Assembly: GCF_037975245.1 (NCBI RefSeq)
Contig: NC_092579.1
Location: 12,262,678 to 12,326,677, forward strand
DNA from: Apostichopus japonicus
Taxonomy: Eukaryota; Echinodermata; Holothuroidea; Aspidochirotida; Stichopodidae
Length of the DNA stretch: 64,000 nucleotides
Direction of reading: 5' to 3'
Of this stretch, positions 1 through 10,693 are shown one piece after another (the stretch's first letter is position 1; each line of letters starts with the position of its first letter). The translations under genes were made by a program, and so were the position numbers. A model generated the notes under the pieces. It made no database searches. It saw only the letters and a program-made list of their open reading frames with translations, and was not told where the DNA came from.

Positions 1-3000
1 TATCCCAATGGATTTAAAGAAAAAATTGAAACCATAGAAAATAAGTTGACAGTCGGGTCAAGTAGCTACTGGAAAGTTCCCTAAAAACACTTTAATGAGT
101 TTTACTTCAGCACCGTCGAAATGGGTGCAATTAGTCTGTAAATATATGATGCTTGGCATGGCAAAACATGGATGGGACAGACATTGAGACTTTCATATTT
201 AGAGAGGACAGAAACAAGCAAACAAGCAGAGACTTAAAGTTGAATCCAGATGTCCTTTTATCACTGAATGGAGAATCGGTTGAGAGAGCATTTCAGAGAC
301 GAAGCCTGAATTAAAAGCTAAAAGATCAATCAATTTTGTGAAATAGCATTTAACGTACTACACTTTTCATTCAATTCTAATTACCACCAGGTGAAGGCAA
401 TATTATACAATATTTCTGTACGAAACCCTTGGTGTATTTCTCCCCCTCCAACCCACGCCCAAAGAGGTGCAACTTCACATGGCTAATTAGCCTGATCATG
501 CACCTCTGTCCCTTCTGCTATATGAAAAGTAAAGTAAGACATCTTATAATCCTCTCTTACATTTGATCTTTCTGTGGTTTTAAGAATTTTGCATATTTTA
601 AATATTCAGGGTGGCATTTAACCCCCCCCCCCCCACTTTCCCACACCCATCACCACCAAGAAATATGAAAATGGATGAAGTAAACAGGGTGAGAGAGAAC
701 TTCAGTTGCTACTGTTTGTTCTAATAATGTCCTCATAGATAATACGGAAACCTCAAGTCTGCAATATAAATCCACCGTGACAAAATGATGATATTTCGGT
801 TGCTTTTATTCCCAAGATGCACTATTGTTCTTGTTTTGTTATTATATTTATTTCCTATTCCTGTTGGCCTGGTTACATACCGTCACGAGAATCCGACAGT
901 GGCGCATCCTGGTCGACCGAGTGGGGAAGGAAAACCAAAACTTGCAACAACATCAACGACAGAGCAAATACAGACTTGTGACACGTTGTGACAACGTCAC
1001 AGCAAAATCACATCATTATAGCAAATGCCCAAAAAGATGGCTGAATTAAGAAAGAAAACAGTTTCTCCTTTCTCCCCTCTTTTTGGTCGTGGCAACATCC
1101 CAGTTTGGAGAGAAAGTCAAGCAATTTTGGAGGATCTAGTTTAAGGAGATTGGAGGAAGACAGGGTTTAAAGGTGACATGCACTACTGTAATATGACTAA
1201 AAGTGGAGCTATATTCCATGCAGGCAATTTAGATTAAAGGAGCACTTTTTTCCCCATTTTTTTGTTTTAAACCGTTTGTTAGCCAAACACTAAAGCTAGA
1301 AACAGTAAAAACATGGTAAAGACTAACGCTAACAGCTAATATGGACATAGTCGGAGGTTAAAACTTCCTCTTTGTGTAATTTCTATCATTTGAACATCAA
1401 TTATGTTCGTATTTGATATGGAATACATGGTTTGGTTTTTTATTGAGATTTTTCAAGCTGAATGCTACTTTAACTGAACAATAAACATAGAGTCTGGCAG
1501 GATCAGAACTGATGTTTTCAGAAAATCTGGCAAATCTAAAATAATATTCTTTGAGAATCTCCTGGGTATTAATTCTCTAAACTATAGTTTCATTATGAAA
1601 TTATCTTCTTGTATTTTTTTTCTTTCTGATGTTCAGCAAAGATACACACATTACCATAAAAACATTTTTTCATGCAAAAAAAGGGTGAAAGTGAAGCTTA
1701 CGAAAACAATATCACTTCAAAAATAATTTCAAAACAAAACACTCAATTGAAAAGTAAACAAAAGCTGCAGGCAAGTCTTTTCAAACATGTAAGTCTAGTC
1801 AAACCAATCCGAAAACAACTGCAATTTGGGGGGTAAGGATAGGTGGGGGGTAGAGGTTGGGTAGAACAGCACTGATTAAACCGAGTTCACCAACAAAAGT
1901 AAAGCAAAGCATTGATTTATGACTCACATAAAAGGTGACATGATTTCTACACTTAAAACCAATCACTTTGTGTAATCATTAATGAAGAATATCAAAACAA
2001 GCCATAACTGAAAGATATTTGTTTCCGAGTAAGCAGGCTTTAGTAAGTTGAGATTGATCAATTAATTCGATCTTATTAATGGAAGTTTGTTCAACCTATT
2101 GATTTTAACATGAAGTGCAACTCCAGTGGCATGTCCAAGTACTAGCTTCAGTGTCAATTTACCCACACATTTTACTGGGTGGAGTGGGGTGGGGGGGAGG
2201 AGGGGGAGTGGCTAATATCTCAACTTTCCCCGTAGCTCATGTACTTTCTTGTGGTACATTCACTGATATTACTTACATAGAACCTAACGGAAGGAATGTC
2301 GAGACCATCCGTCATTTTCACCACACTTTAATAAGTACACATGAATCGTATCCTAACGACTGTCACACCAGGCACATTGATAAAACAAAATTGCCCCCCC
2401 CCCCCTTTTATTTTCTCTCTTTCTATTACTTAGTGCTTGTTTTGGATTAATGATGAAGATTTTACAATTTTTCTAAGCAAGGATACTTAAGTTTTTGGCA
2501 GCCCATTGGTAGGTGCGGTCAAGATAATGCTTAATCAAATAACATAAAAATAATTGTTGGGATTGGGGGATAGGCCAGCCAAGCTATTACCTAACTACAG
2601 ACAGAAAAAAAAGACTTTCTATTCTTAAGTAAACTGGTACCTTGATCAAACTTTACCATATTATTAGATCTTGATCAATGTTTACAATATTACTAGAGGG
2701 TCATCGGGCTGATACAGGTGGTTTACTCTGGAACCAGTGTAAAAGCTTAAATGAAACAGGACACTGTTGTGCTGGTATGAGACGCGTTAGAACACAACAG
2801 GTAGCGAGGGCGCTTTATTCTGTCCTTGTCTACAGTAGCATACCCGTACAACTGCTGTGTAACCCTACACCAACTTATTACGGTCTTGTCCATGAAACAA
2901 AAAGCCTTATCAGCTGACATACTACCGAACTTAGTCGGTATACTTTATACTAGTATGCAAATCATAAACAATCTATAAACAGAAATTGGTGGGTGGCTCT

Positions 3001-3155
3001 GCTCTTCATAATCTAAAACAAGAGATATCCTTTAAGAATGTGGACTTAATAGATAAATGCAGAGGGGGTGGGGAGAAGAATGAAAGGTAGAGGGGGCCAG
3101 AGACAAGGAAAATTCCAACGCACCTGTGTTCTGCAAGCATCTCCATAAGTTATAC
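1..3155. other. Non-coding stretch, no gene supported
   Basis: I see no convincing gene here. The sequence is AT-rich with homopolymer tracts: a C-run near 622-635, a G-rich patch near 2185-2212 and a C-run near 2394-2406. An open frame at 825-1049 on the plus strand contains a stretch of charged and glutamine-rich residues after a possible AG acceptor near 900. It has no recognisable domain and is not called. The stretch probably lies downstream of, or in an intron of, the minus-strand exons that begin at 3156. Confidence 0.4.
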
Positions 3156-3216
3156 CTGCCAGAACTTCAGAGATGGGTCCAGGGTGCGTCTTATCCCCAA
3201 AACGCTCTTGCCTAAT
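3156..3216 (-). CDS. Putative internal exon, unrecognised host gene
   Basis: Read on the minus strand, this 61-bp segment is preceded by a good acceptor (TTTGAATTTCAG) and followed by a donor (GCAG then GTATAA). It is open in one frame and encodes about 20 residues beginning IRQERFGDKTHPGP. It lies downstream of the exon at 4067-4174, which ends in a stop. It may therefore belong to a different gene, or to an isoform in which the lysine-rich end of that exon is spliced at AAG/GTTTAA. No domain can be assigned from so short a piece. The evidence is frame plus splice consensus only. Confidence 0.35.
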
Positions 3217-4066
3217 CTGAAATTCAAAGAGTAGACAACATCCTCGTTGGTATCATTATAACACTTCTATTCATACATAGTCTCTCTGCCATTAAGGATG
3301 AGGAATTAAAAATTCATGCCTTTTGCCACCGCGGTCCTGGCACCAGCTGCAAGGAGCATGTGGCATGAGTGCTAAATGCCTCGTTCTGTTGGATGCAGGT
3401 GTGACCTCATCAATTTTTCATTTCTGGGTAATATGGTTATGGAAGCTTCACCGGCGACACTCTTTGGGACATCTATCAAATATGTAGGAATGACAGAACA
3501 CATAACATAGCACTAAGAAGACACATAACATAACACTTAGAGGACATTGAATAGTGATACTAAGGAGGAGAGATTTAAGAATGTTTAAAGTTCTCACAGC
3601 AAATTTTTGAGGCTTGCTAAGGGTCTGCTGTGTGTAAAATGATCCTGGGTGGGAAGGGGGTCGGAGGCGTGAGGAAATATACACGCATCCGCTTCAACCT
3701 ACCATAAAAATACAAAAGTAGTACATAGCACAACTTAAAAAAACTTTCTTGGGTGAACCCTCCCTACATGTGGAAATGGCTCCCTTAATGGGGAGTCCGC
3801 TCCCTACAAGGGGAGAACCCTACCTACGTGGGGAGTCCGCTTCAACGAATCCAGGGCAACACCCACTGATACACTTTTACATTATCTTTTTTTTTTTACC
3901 ACTTTTTCTATAACATGCCAGATACATCATTCACTCCTCGGAAGACCGAATTAGGGGAAAAGCGAAAAAATGGGAAAGAAGTGAGAGGAAGGAGAAAGTG
4001 GTGACAAATAACAAAAATAAAACAATCAATTAGAAATAACAGTGTATAACGTCATCAACGTACAGT
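3217..4066. other. Non-coding stretch with short tandem CCCTAC/GGGGAG motifs
   Basis: No gene is seen. Between about 3760 and 3842 there are degenerate tandem copies of a short motif alternating CCCTAC and GGGGAG(T), for example CTCCCTACAAGGGGAGAACC followed by a similar copy. The copies are partly self-complementary. A T-run lies near 3889-3897. The segment is probably 3' flank or 3' UTR of the minus-strand gene whose terminal exon starts just above. Confidence 0.35.
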
Positions 4067-4174
4067 TTAAACCTTCTTCTTGTACTCCTTATGATCTTGT
4101 CCCTGTCTTGCAAACTGTTGTGGATCAGTGATAGCGACTGCATCACCACTCTTGGGGTCCTTGTCACCTACCCA
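4067..4174 (-). CDS. Putative terminal coding exon, unrecognised host gene
   Basis: On the minus strand a clean acceptor (ATTTTTCACAG) is followed by 35 open codons, starting WVGDKDPKSGDAV, and a TAA stop at 4067-4069. The end is basic (EYKKKV). The exon starts in phase 0, matching the phase-0 donor of the exon at 5234-5649, so the two join without a frame change. I do not recognise the protein. There is no signal peptide or membrane segment; the composition is soluble, charged and rich in D, K and Q. Codon use and splice sites look like a genuine host gene rather than a transposon. Confidence is for being an exon, not for function. Confidence 0.55.
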   Translation of the reverse strand, partial: WVGDKDPKSGDAVAITDPQQFARQGQDHKEYKKKV

Positions 4175-4261
4175 CTGTGAAAAATGTAACCAGAGAGAAG
4201 AGTTGTGGATGACGCATAATCACTGGGTTTCCATTTGGCCTGTTTCCTACAAGATTTCTAA

Positions 4262-4330
4262 CCGCAGGAGCATAGCCAGGGGGCGAAGGGGGAGACCGCC
4301 CGCCCCCCCTCGATTTTTTTTTTTGTATTT
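4262..4330. repeat. G/C-rich dispersed repeat fragment
   Basis: A short segment with a run of G (CAGGGGGCGAAGGGGGAGACC) followed by C-runs and then a T-run. The same style of G-run/C-run sequence recurs near 7057-7415, 26575-26640 and 27245-27400, suggesting fragments of one family of dispersed elements. Nothing coding is seen. Confidence 0.4.
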
Positions 4331-4810
4331 TTTTTTATGATATCAAAGTTTTATAGTAGCTGTTATACTGTAAGAGGTTTTAATATTTGTTCACCAATAA
4401 ATTAACTGTGTCTGAATTTTCGAAAATTACCTGACCAACATTCTGCATCATACTTCCCTCTACTCGTGCAATTTTGACCGGTCTGTTAGGGGTTGAAGGG
4501 TTTTTCTCTATATTGGTTGCCCATAGATGATATTTTGTTCAACATTATGGGCATGTTTGAAGTGAATTTGTTTATTCAAATTCTGAACAAATAATGGGCT
4601 TTAAAACCTCGAAAAGTGGGGCTGACGGGTATTGTGGGCCGTTACGTAGTATTACCTACAAAAGCAATGATCCACAGGAGATGCAATGAGGTCCAACATG
4701 TGTGACTGGTGTCAATCTTAAAATAGGTAATGGATGAAAAAAAAAACTATTTGGAAAAAACTTGGTTCTCAGGCAAAAGTGTTCATCTGGTTGGTCATTT
4801 TCAAGCCTGA

Positions 4811-4905
4811 GAAGTGCCATTTTCGGTGATCTGGGGGCTATCAAAACCAGAAATTTTCTTGTATGCTGCGTGCCAACCGATGGTGGCGCTCCGCTTAGAT
4901 AGTAA
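4811..4905 (+). repeat. Dispersed repeat, GATGGTGGCGCTCCGC family, copy 1
   Basis: This segment, from AAGTGCCATTTTCGG to CGCTCCGCTTAGATAGT, is nearly repeated at 27907-28000, with partial copies at 27532-27570 and 27723-27760. The most conserved core is GATGGTGGCGCTCCGC followed by TTAGATAGT. The open frames that cross it are fortuitous. It is a dispersed repeat of unknown class; no terminal repeats or target duplications could be assigned. Confidence 0.5.
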
Positions 4906-5233
4906 TATACAAAATATCACAAAGCGCGAGAACAATTTGGCGGAAGAAAGTTGCTACACGCCTGCACCCAAGCAGATGTACCCCATAAATGTACCCCACC
5001 AATATTTGAAACAAATCACCGCCCCGGATCACATTGTCCAGAATGGTGACAATCCCGCTTCCCCCTCCCCCCCCAACAACCCTTCTATCCCTGTTCTCCC
5101 TCTGAAAAGATCAAACATTTGCTAAATAAATAGCAAACAAACAAAGGATGACTAACTTCTGATAATTCCATCTCTAGGACATTTTAGATTTTTTTGTTTC
5201 TGGAAAGTGCTAAAATCAAAACATTTTCATCAC

Positions 5234-5649
5234 CTTGGCAGGTGCCTCTTCGATGTCTTGAATTGTCAAAGTCCCCAAATGCCCAAAATTAAGGATTGTG
5301 TCGGGTGATTCTGTCAAACGGATGATGTGCCTACCACCAATTACATGTCACTACTACTCAGGTGTATCTTTGTCTTGTAGCCCTCGTCTTCCCCTTTCTC
5401 TCCCCAGCTGGCGTACTTTTGAGCTACCTCCACCTTGGAGTATGTGTTTGGCGTGTTCAGCCATTTCGTCTTCTCCTCTGCCTGCCTCCTGTTCAACATC
5501 TTGATCGGTGACTCGTATCTGCTCTTCTCAAATTCATTGTCGTAGATGTAGATGAAGTTGGTGGAGGCTGCTGGGTAGGCGACGTCGCTCTTGGGCTTCA
5601 GTTCGTGTCTCACAAACGGCTGGCCGTACACGTTGCCTGTTATGTAACC
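5234..5649 (-). CDS. Putative exon with a one-base frameshift, unrecognised host gene
   Basis: The exon runs from an acceptor (AATTTGTTACAG) to a donor (GCCAAG then GTGATG). The first part encodes about 100 residues, starting GYITGNVYGQPFVRHELKPK and including KTKWLNTPNTYS. The frame then closes at 5341-5343. A second open frame, one base out of register, starts just there (HVIGGRHIIRLTESPD) and runs to the donor. With one base restored near 5345 the exon would be 417 bp, a multiple of 3 that keeps phase 0 at both ends. This argues for a single-base deletion (mutation or assembly error) rather than a missed intron. The product is soluble-looking and aromatic-rich. I do not recognise it. Confidence 0.6.
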
Positions 5650-6058
5650 CTGTAACAAATTAAAAAGTTCCTGTGATCAAATTTTTGTGCTGGTTGCAGA
5701 TCTAAGTCACTCTTACATCTAACATCAGCAGCACAACATTCTTCCATCTTTGTCTTCTTGCTGTTTTACTTATGAAATGATTACATATCAAGTCTTCCAC
5801 AAGTATCTCTTTGAAAATCTCACACATTCGCTGTCTTTGGTGCATTCAGGACAAACTAATTGGAACATTCCGTTTCTATGCCATTTCCATGAAATACTGC
5901 ACAATTTTGGATGCAGGTGATCTTGAAAATATTTTCAAAATGGGTGGGGTGTGCGACAGATCACTTGTAGGGAGCTTCATGAAGTTCCCCAAACCGATAA
6001 AGTTTGGATTATGTTCAATAGCGTATGAAACCATTCTGATTATTAAGTCAAGAGCTTG

Positions 6059-6089
<31 letters not shown>

Positions 6090-6458
6090 TGAGTTTAAGA
6101 TAGTGTCAAGCTGTAACAATTAGAGTTTCAAGTAAGACACAAATCAAATCAAATGGTGTATCCAACCATCCTGATACGTCACAGCTGTTTACTTTGACTG
6201 AACGAAGCTACCTGCTTATCCACACTGACTTCCTACAACTCACTTCTCACTGAATTATCTCACTTAATAAAGCGTATTAGCTTGGTACATATATGATCAA
6301 AACATCATACGTTAACTAGCGACGCCATCGGCTGGCGATTAGCATAGTAAATTCTTGCTATGTCTGCCCAGATCTTTAAATGCAAATAAGGCTAGTTGGT
6401 CTGCTGCACAGACGTTGCAGGCCAAGTGAGTTGGAATTTTTGCATTTTGAAATCTTAC
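5650..6458. other. Intron-like stretch with AT microsatellite
   Basis: Lies between two minus-strand exons. It holds an (AT)n microsatellite at about 6062-6090. No other coding or structured element is evident. Confidence 0.45.
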
Positions 6459-6623
6459 CATATTGTCCAAATGTCTCATCATGGCTTCGAACTCCAGTTC
6501 ACCGACCTTCAGTTTGTGTCCTGTCTCACTGACCCCACCTGCGTCCTTGGCAGTCCCTTCGCCGACCTTGTCTCTGACTTCATCTGGTAGGTGGATGACA
6601 TTATCCAGGCCTACGGCATGTAT
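6459..6623 (-). CDS. Putative internal exon, unrecognised host gene
   Basis: A 165-bp minus-strand segment bounded by an acceptor (TATTCATGACAG) and a consensus donor (AATATG then GTAAGA). It is open in one frame for exactly 55 codons and is phase 0 at both ends. The peptide begins IHAVGLDNVIHLPDEVRDKV and ends EFEAMMRHLDNM, acidic and helical-looking. The next exon downstream (5234-5649) also starts in phase 0, so the reading frame continues. Conserved phase and strong splice signals make this a good exon call. No family is recognised. Confidence 0.6.
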
Positions 6624-7050
6624 CTGTCATGAATAATTAGCATACGGTAAAGCGTTTGAATGCAGTTTGTTGTTACATTATCGAACACAAGTCTTACGAG
6701 CAACTCTTTTAATCTCTCTTATTCCTTCTTTGTCGTTTCTCGTCGCTGACTTTGCTCTGCTGGTCCTAACACTACTAAGGAGATTCTTATATTTGTCATC
6801 TTGTGTATGCCATCCGAGGAATGAAACTCAACAATTTCATATAAGAGGACGACAACATCGTACATGATTTGCCGAAGAAACCATCCGTTTGGCGTTCATG
6901 CTTCAAAAATACAAGACCCACTAAAGAGTCGTTTTTAGCTTAAATCCGGTTTGAACTTTCGTCCTTTTGATGAAACCTTTGAATCCTTCTCAATTGAAGC
7001 ATTTTGTCTTCCATCTCTCTGTCAAGGGACAAAAGAGATAAATACTGCCA
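6624..7050. other. Intron-like stretch, nothing recognised
   Basis: Presumed intron sequence of the minus-strand gene. Open frames here are short and overlap on both strands without codon signal. I see no repeat or structured element. Confidence 0.35.
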
Positions 7051-7420
7051 TTCAGTGGCGTAGGAAGGTACTTTTGAGTGGGGGGGCTGAAGACTGATGG
7101 CCGGCCTGGGGGAGGGGTCTAAGGGGAGGGGGTGTCCCCCTCCCCTTTTTTTTGGCATTTCCAGGTGGCCTCAGATGCAATTTGGTGCAATATAGCACAC
7201 TTCAACACCCACTCCATTTTGTAAAGAATTTTGCATTTTCACCTGGCCTTAGATGCAATTTGGTGCTTCAAATGAGACTTTTTTCTCATTTGGAAATGAA
7301 AAAGGGGTTTTCTGACTTGCAGAGCGGGGGGGCGGAACGATACTTCTGCCCCCCCCATATGTTCACTGGGGGGGCTGGTGCCCCCCCCCCCCCCAGCCCC
7401 CCCGGTTCCTACGCCCTTGC
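7051..7420. mobile_element. MITE-like element with GGCGTAGGAA termini
   Basis: A 10-bp perfect terminal inverted repeat, GGCGTAGGAA at 7057-7066 and TTCCTACGCC at 7406-7415, bounds about 360 bp. The interior has long G-runs near one end and a C-run of about 14 near the other, so the strands are strongly asymmetric. It also holds a direct duplication of GATGCAATTTGGTGC (about 7172 and 7251). No transposase is encoded. The structure fits a non-autonomous DNA transposon; the superfamily cannot be named from this sequence alone. It sits in a presumed intron. Confidence 0.5.
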
Positions 7421-7923
7421 TGCCATTACAGAACAAACACAGAAATGCACTTCTCCTTCAACAGGCAAATATTTGAGCAACTGTCTGTCTGGGCAATAAT
7501 ACTTCATTTGTTCCTATCCAACAAAAAAAATTTGTCTGTCAACAAAACTGGACCAAACTAGGCTATTTGATATTTGCTCTTTAATGAACAAAAAGATGTC
7601 AACTTCTCTATGGTGGATATAACCAATGCCTTGATTCTGCAAGGCACCTTGATAGCAAATAGGCAAAAGCATTATGTACAATATGTATGAGGTACAATAG
7701 AAGCATTGTAACACTATCAGGAAAACGGAAGTTTGTGTTTATAAGCCTCTTCTCCAAACGATTTGATACAGAATCCTGTGGACACCTGCGGGCGCAAGCT
7801 GAGCTCATCAAACTTACAAAGACCCTCAGGAGCATCCCATCAGCTTTCCTTTCATGATGTTAGTGTCACAACATTAGTATTTATAATACGCTTTCTGGCC
7901 AAGGTGAAGTGCACAGGCGCGGC
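7421..7923. other. Intron-like stretch, nothing recognised
   Basis: No gene or repeat is recognised between the MITE-like element and the start of the large palindrome. Confidence 0.3.
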
Positions 7924-8087
7924 AGTATTTGAATATACCGCGGAGGATTGAAAACTGAAGCCTTTCCAAAATCTCATCGATCATATTCATAGACTTACTG
8001 TTTTAGTATTCTGTGCTTAATACTCCCTTTTGAATAGATATTTATTCCTCTTGAATGTTATTCAACTTTTATTAGCAGATTGAATTT

Positions 8088-9397
8088 GAGTTAGCAGAAA
8101 TAAATGTTTCAGTTTTTGAGTCGGACTAAATTTATTCCAGTCCTTGCAGCCCGACTGAACTTTATTAACATTAGGCTGAAACTTGGAAGAAAATAAATTT
8201 TATCCCACAGCGATAGGCCTAGGCCTAAATATCCAATAATGAATGTTCAGAACTTGCTGCAGTTATCCAAGAATATGGAAAATATTGTTGACCCATCGAA
8301 GAAGACCAAGCCTCAAAAATGTGCTATTTATTGGATGAAAGATCAACAAGTTAGTACAGAGTCGGTGATGGACAAAGAAAATGCAACTGAAAATGCAGTC
8401 TGCTTGATAAAGTGTAGAGGAAAGGGGCCGTATTCTAGAAAAATCATCAAAATAAGTGGTATGTTGACCTTTTTTCTGTTTCATTTCTATGTGTAATCAT
8501 TTGAAACTCTCTGACAGTGGCACAATAACCAAGTTCAACTTCTAATTTTCTCCTGTCTTGTGCCACGATAAACAGCATATTTGCAGTTAATAAAATTAAT
8601 AATCAAATTAAAATAAGACAAGGCTACATGTGTAGTATATTTCTTGTTTAGGCCTAAACTTATAGGGTTACTACAGTTAAGCTTATTCTTATGGGTGCAT
8701 GGGGCAATGCCTATGTTTGGTAATTATTTGGACATTCAGTACTTGGATTTTCCTAGTTTTACCTAGTCAAACTTCACGTTCAAGTCTGACGTTTCTCTTA
8801 CCGTACTACAGAGATTTTACTTACCATTGAAATAGCGTTATAAAAATCATTGAAATAGCGTTAAAAACATTTCTGTTTTTCATATGTGGTTATATGCAAG
8901 GAGCCAAATTTTTCATCATTTTAATCATTATTACAGGGGGGGGGGGGAGGGCTAGTAAGGTTATATATAAACTTTGTGACATGTTGTAAGACATGTGTAA
9001 ACATGCTTGCTTGCAAAAAAAGTGGGGTCTAAAGCCACCCATCTCTCCCCCGCGTTGCGACGTCCCTGTATTATGCACTGAATATTATATATTATATTTT
9101 CCGTTTCTGGTGGGTGGTTATTGTGCCAATGTATATTTGTGCCCTATCATTATTAATTATTTCTATTTGTTTTATGTTCAGAGTACATTAACAGTATGTG
9201 TGGCAGAAACCAGTGGACAGAGCCACAGCCACAAGAGATGAACAAACGGTTTGCATACAAGTGCACGAATGCTCCAAGATACATGAAATTGAAGAAGCTG
9301 TATTTTATTTTTGTTTCGTTTTGTTTTGTAATTTTATAGTTGTTGAATAAAAAAGGAGACTTCAGAATTCTGGTTATTCTCATTATTTGTTTGGAGA
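8088..9397. mobile_element. Insertion interrupting the left palindrome arm
   Basis: The palindrome's left arm stops after AGCAGATT (8087) and picks up again at TTTAATCAATAACTAGGAC (9398). The right arm is continuous across the corresponding point (about 10535). The 1310 bp between are therefore an insertion into the left arm, or a deletion confined to the right arm. They hold the exon-like ORF at 8239-8458, a G-run near 8936-8948 and otherwise AT-rich sequence. No terminal repeat or clear target duplication was found, so the class is unknown. Confidence 0.45.
8239..8458 (+). CDS. Putative first exon, weakly BEN-associated N-terminal-like
   Basis: An ATG-led frame gives about 73 residues, including KPQKCAIYWMKDQQVSTES and ending with a basic stretch (GPYSRKIIKIS). 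It then meets a donor-like GTATGT at 8459. The pattern of a short hydrophobic strand with a tryptophan, a VSV-like segment, then a Y-x-(A/R)-K-I-L-K-I-S-like end resembles the N-terminal module often found ahead of BEN domains in invertebrate proteins. This is a family-level impression only. No downstream exon with a BEN domain is visible. It lies inside the sequence interrupting the palindrome, so it may have been carried by a mobile element. Confidence 0.3.
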
Positions 9398-10693
9398 GTT
9401 TTAATCAATAACTAGGACAACAAGCTGGCCAAATTCCTAACTCTCCTTACTTGGAACTGATTAGCATACAAGTATTCAATAAGTATTCGAGTAAGTATTC
9501 AGAAACCTGTTAAGCCTTCATAAAATAACTAATTAGCATACAAGTATTTGAATACTAGCGAATAAGTATTCGAGTAACTATAAGTATTCATCAGAGCCGA
9601 ATTATTTCAATTAGCAAATACTTATATGTAAATGAGCTAAGTATTCAAATAGCTATTCCAAATCTACTCAAATACCTATTCGAATACCTATTTGAATACC
9701 TAACAGGTATTCGAATACTTCACTCATTTACATATTTTGGCTCTGACGAAGGCTTATAGTTATTTGTATTAGTATTGGAATACTCATTTTGTACTGTGTG
9801 TTATATGGTAAATTTTCTGAATACTAAGGAAATCTTTGAATACTTTTTGAATACTTATCGACTATATTCGTGTTAGGTAAGGGTAACTTTATTAGAAAGC
9901 AGATAATCCGCTTTGTAACGACCATTGTTTGTTACCCAGACTTGACAAAAAAAACCACACACACACACCGATTCATAAAATTGTAGGTTGACAAAACCCA
10001 GACAACCAACTCTTGATGCTGCAGGGAGAAGAGAGGACCGCCCTTACCTAACACGAATATAGTCGATAAGTATTCGATAAGTATTCAAAGATTTCCTTAG
10101 TATTCAGAAAATCAACCATATAACACACAGTACAAAATAAGTATTCAAATACTAATACGAATAACTATAAGCCTTCGTCAGAGCCGAATTATGTAAATGA
10201 GTTGAGTCTTCGAATACCTGTAAGGTATTCGAATAGGTATTCGAATAGCTCTTCGAATAGGTATTCGAGTAGCTTTTGGAATAGCTGTTTGAATTAGCTC
10301 ATTTACATATAAGTATTCGCTCATTTAAATAATTCGGCTCTGACGAATACTTATAGTTATTCGAATACTTATTCGCTAGTATTCGAATACTTGTATGCTA
10401 ATTAGTTATGTTATGAAGGCTTAACAGGTTTCTGAATACTTACTTGAATACTTATTGAATACTTATATGCTAATTAGTTCTAAGTAAGGAGAGTAAGGAA
10501 TTTGGCCAGCTTGTTGTCCTAGCTCCTTGATTAAATCTGCTATTAAAAGTTGAATAACATTCACAAGGAATAAATATCTATTTGAAATGGAGTATTAAGC
10601 ACAGAATACTAAAACAGTAGGTCTTATGAATATGATTGATGAAATTTTGGAAACGCTTCAGCTTTTAAATCCTCCGCGGTATATTTCAAATAT

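Larger units (their letters stand above)
7924..10693. repeat. Large palindrome with TATTCGAATA-rich arms
   Basis: The right arm (10041-10693) is the approximate reverse complement of two left segments, 9398-9883 and 7924-8087. They flank a 157-bp spacer (9884-10040) that includes a CA-rich stretch. Landmarks present on both sides in opposite orientation are CCCTTACCTAACACGAATA, CAGAGCCGAATTA, GGCCAGCTTGTTGTCCTAG and CCGCGGTATAT. The arms are full of short palindromic units such as TATTCGAATA and AAGTATTCGAATA. Left-arm continuity is broken at 8088 by about 1.3 kb of unrelated sequence and resumes at 9398. The structure resembles a foldback-type element or two inverted copies of one element; no transposase is seen. 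Confidence 0.75.

Noticed and set aside
825-1049. Plus-strand frame with WRILVDRVGKENQNLQQHQR
   Set aside because: Charged and glutamine-rich but without a start context, conserved motif or convincing splice pair.
5811-6092. 93-codon plus-strand frame ending in an (AT)n-encoded IYIYIY tail
   Set aside because: The tail is the microsatellite, the rest lacks coding features and it lies in a presumed intron of the opposite strand.
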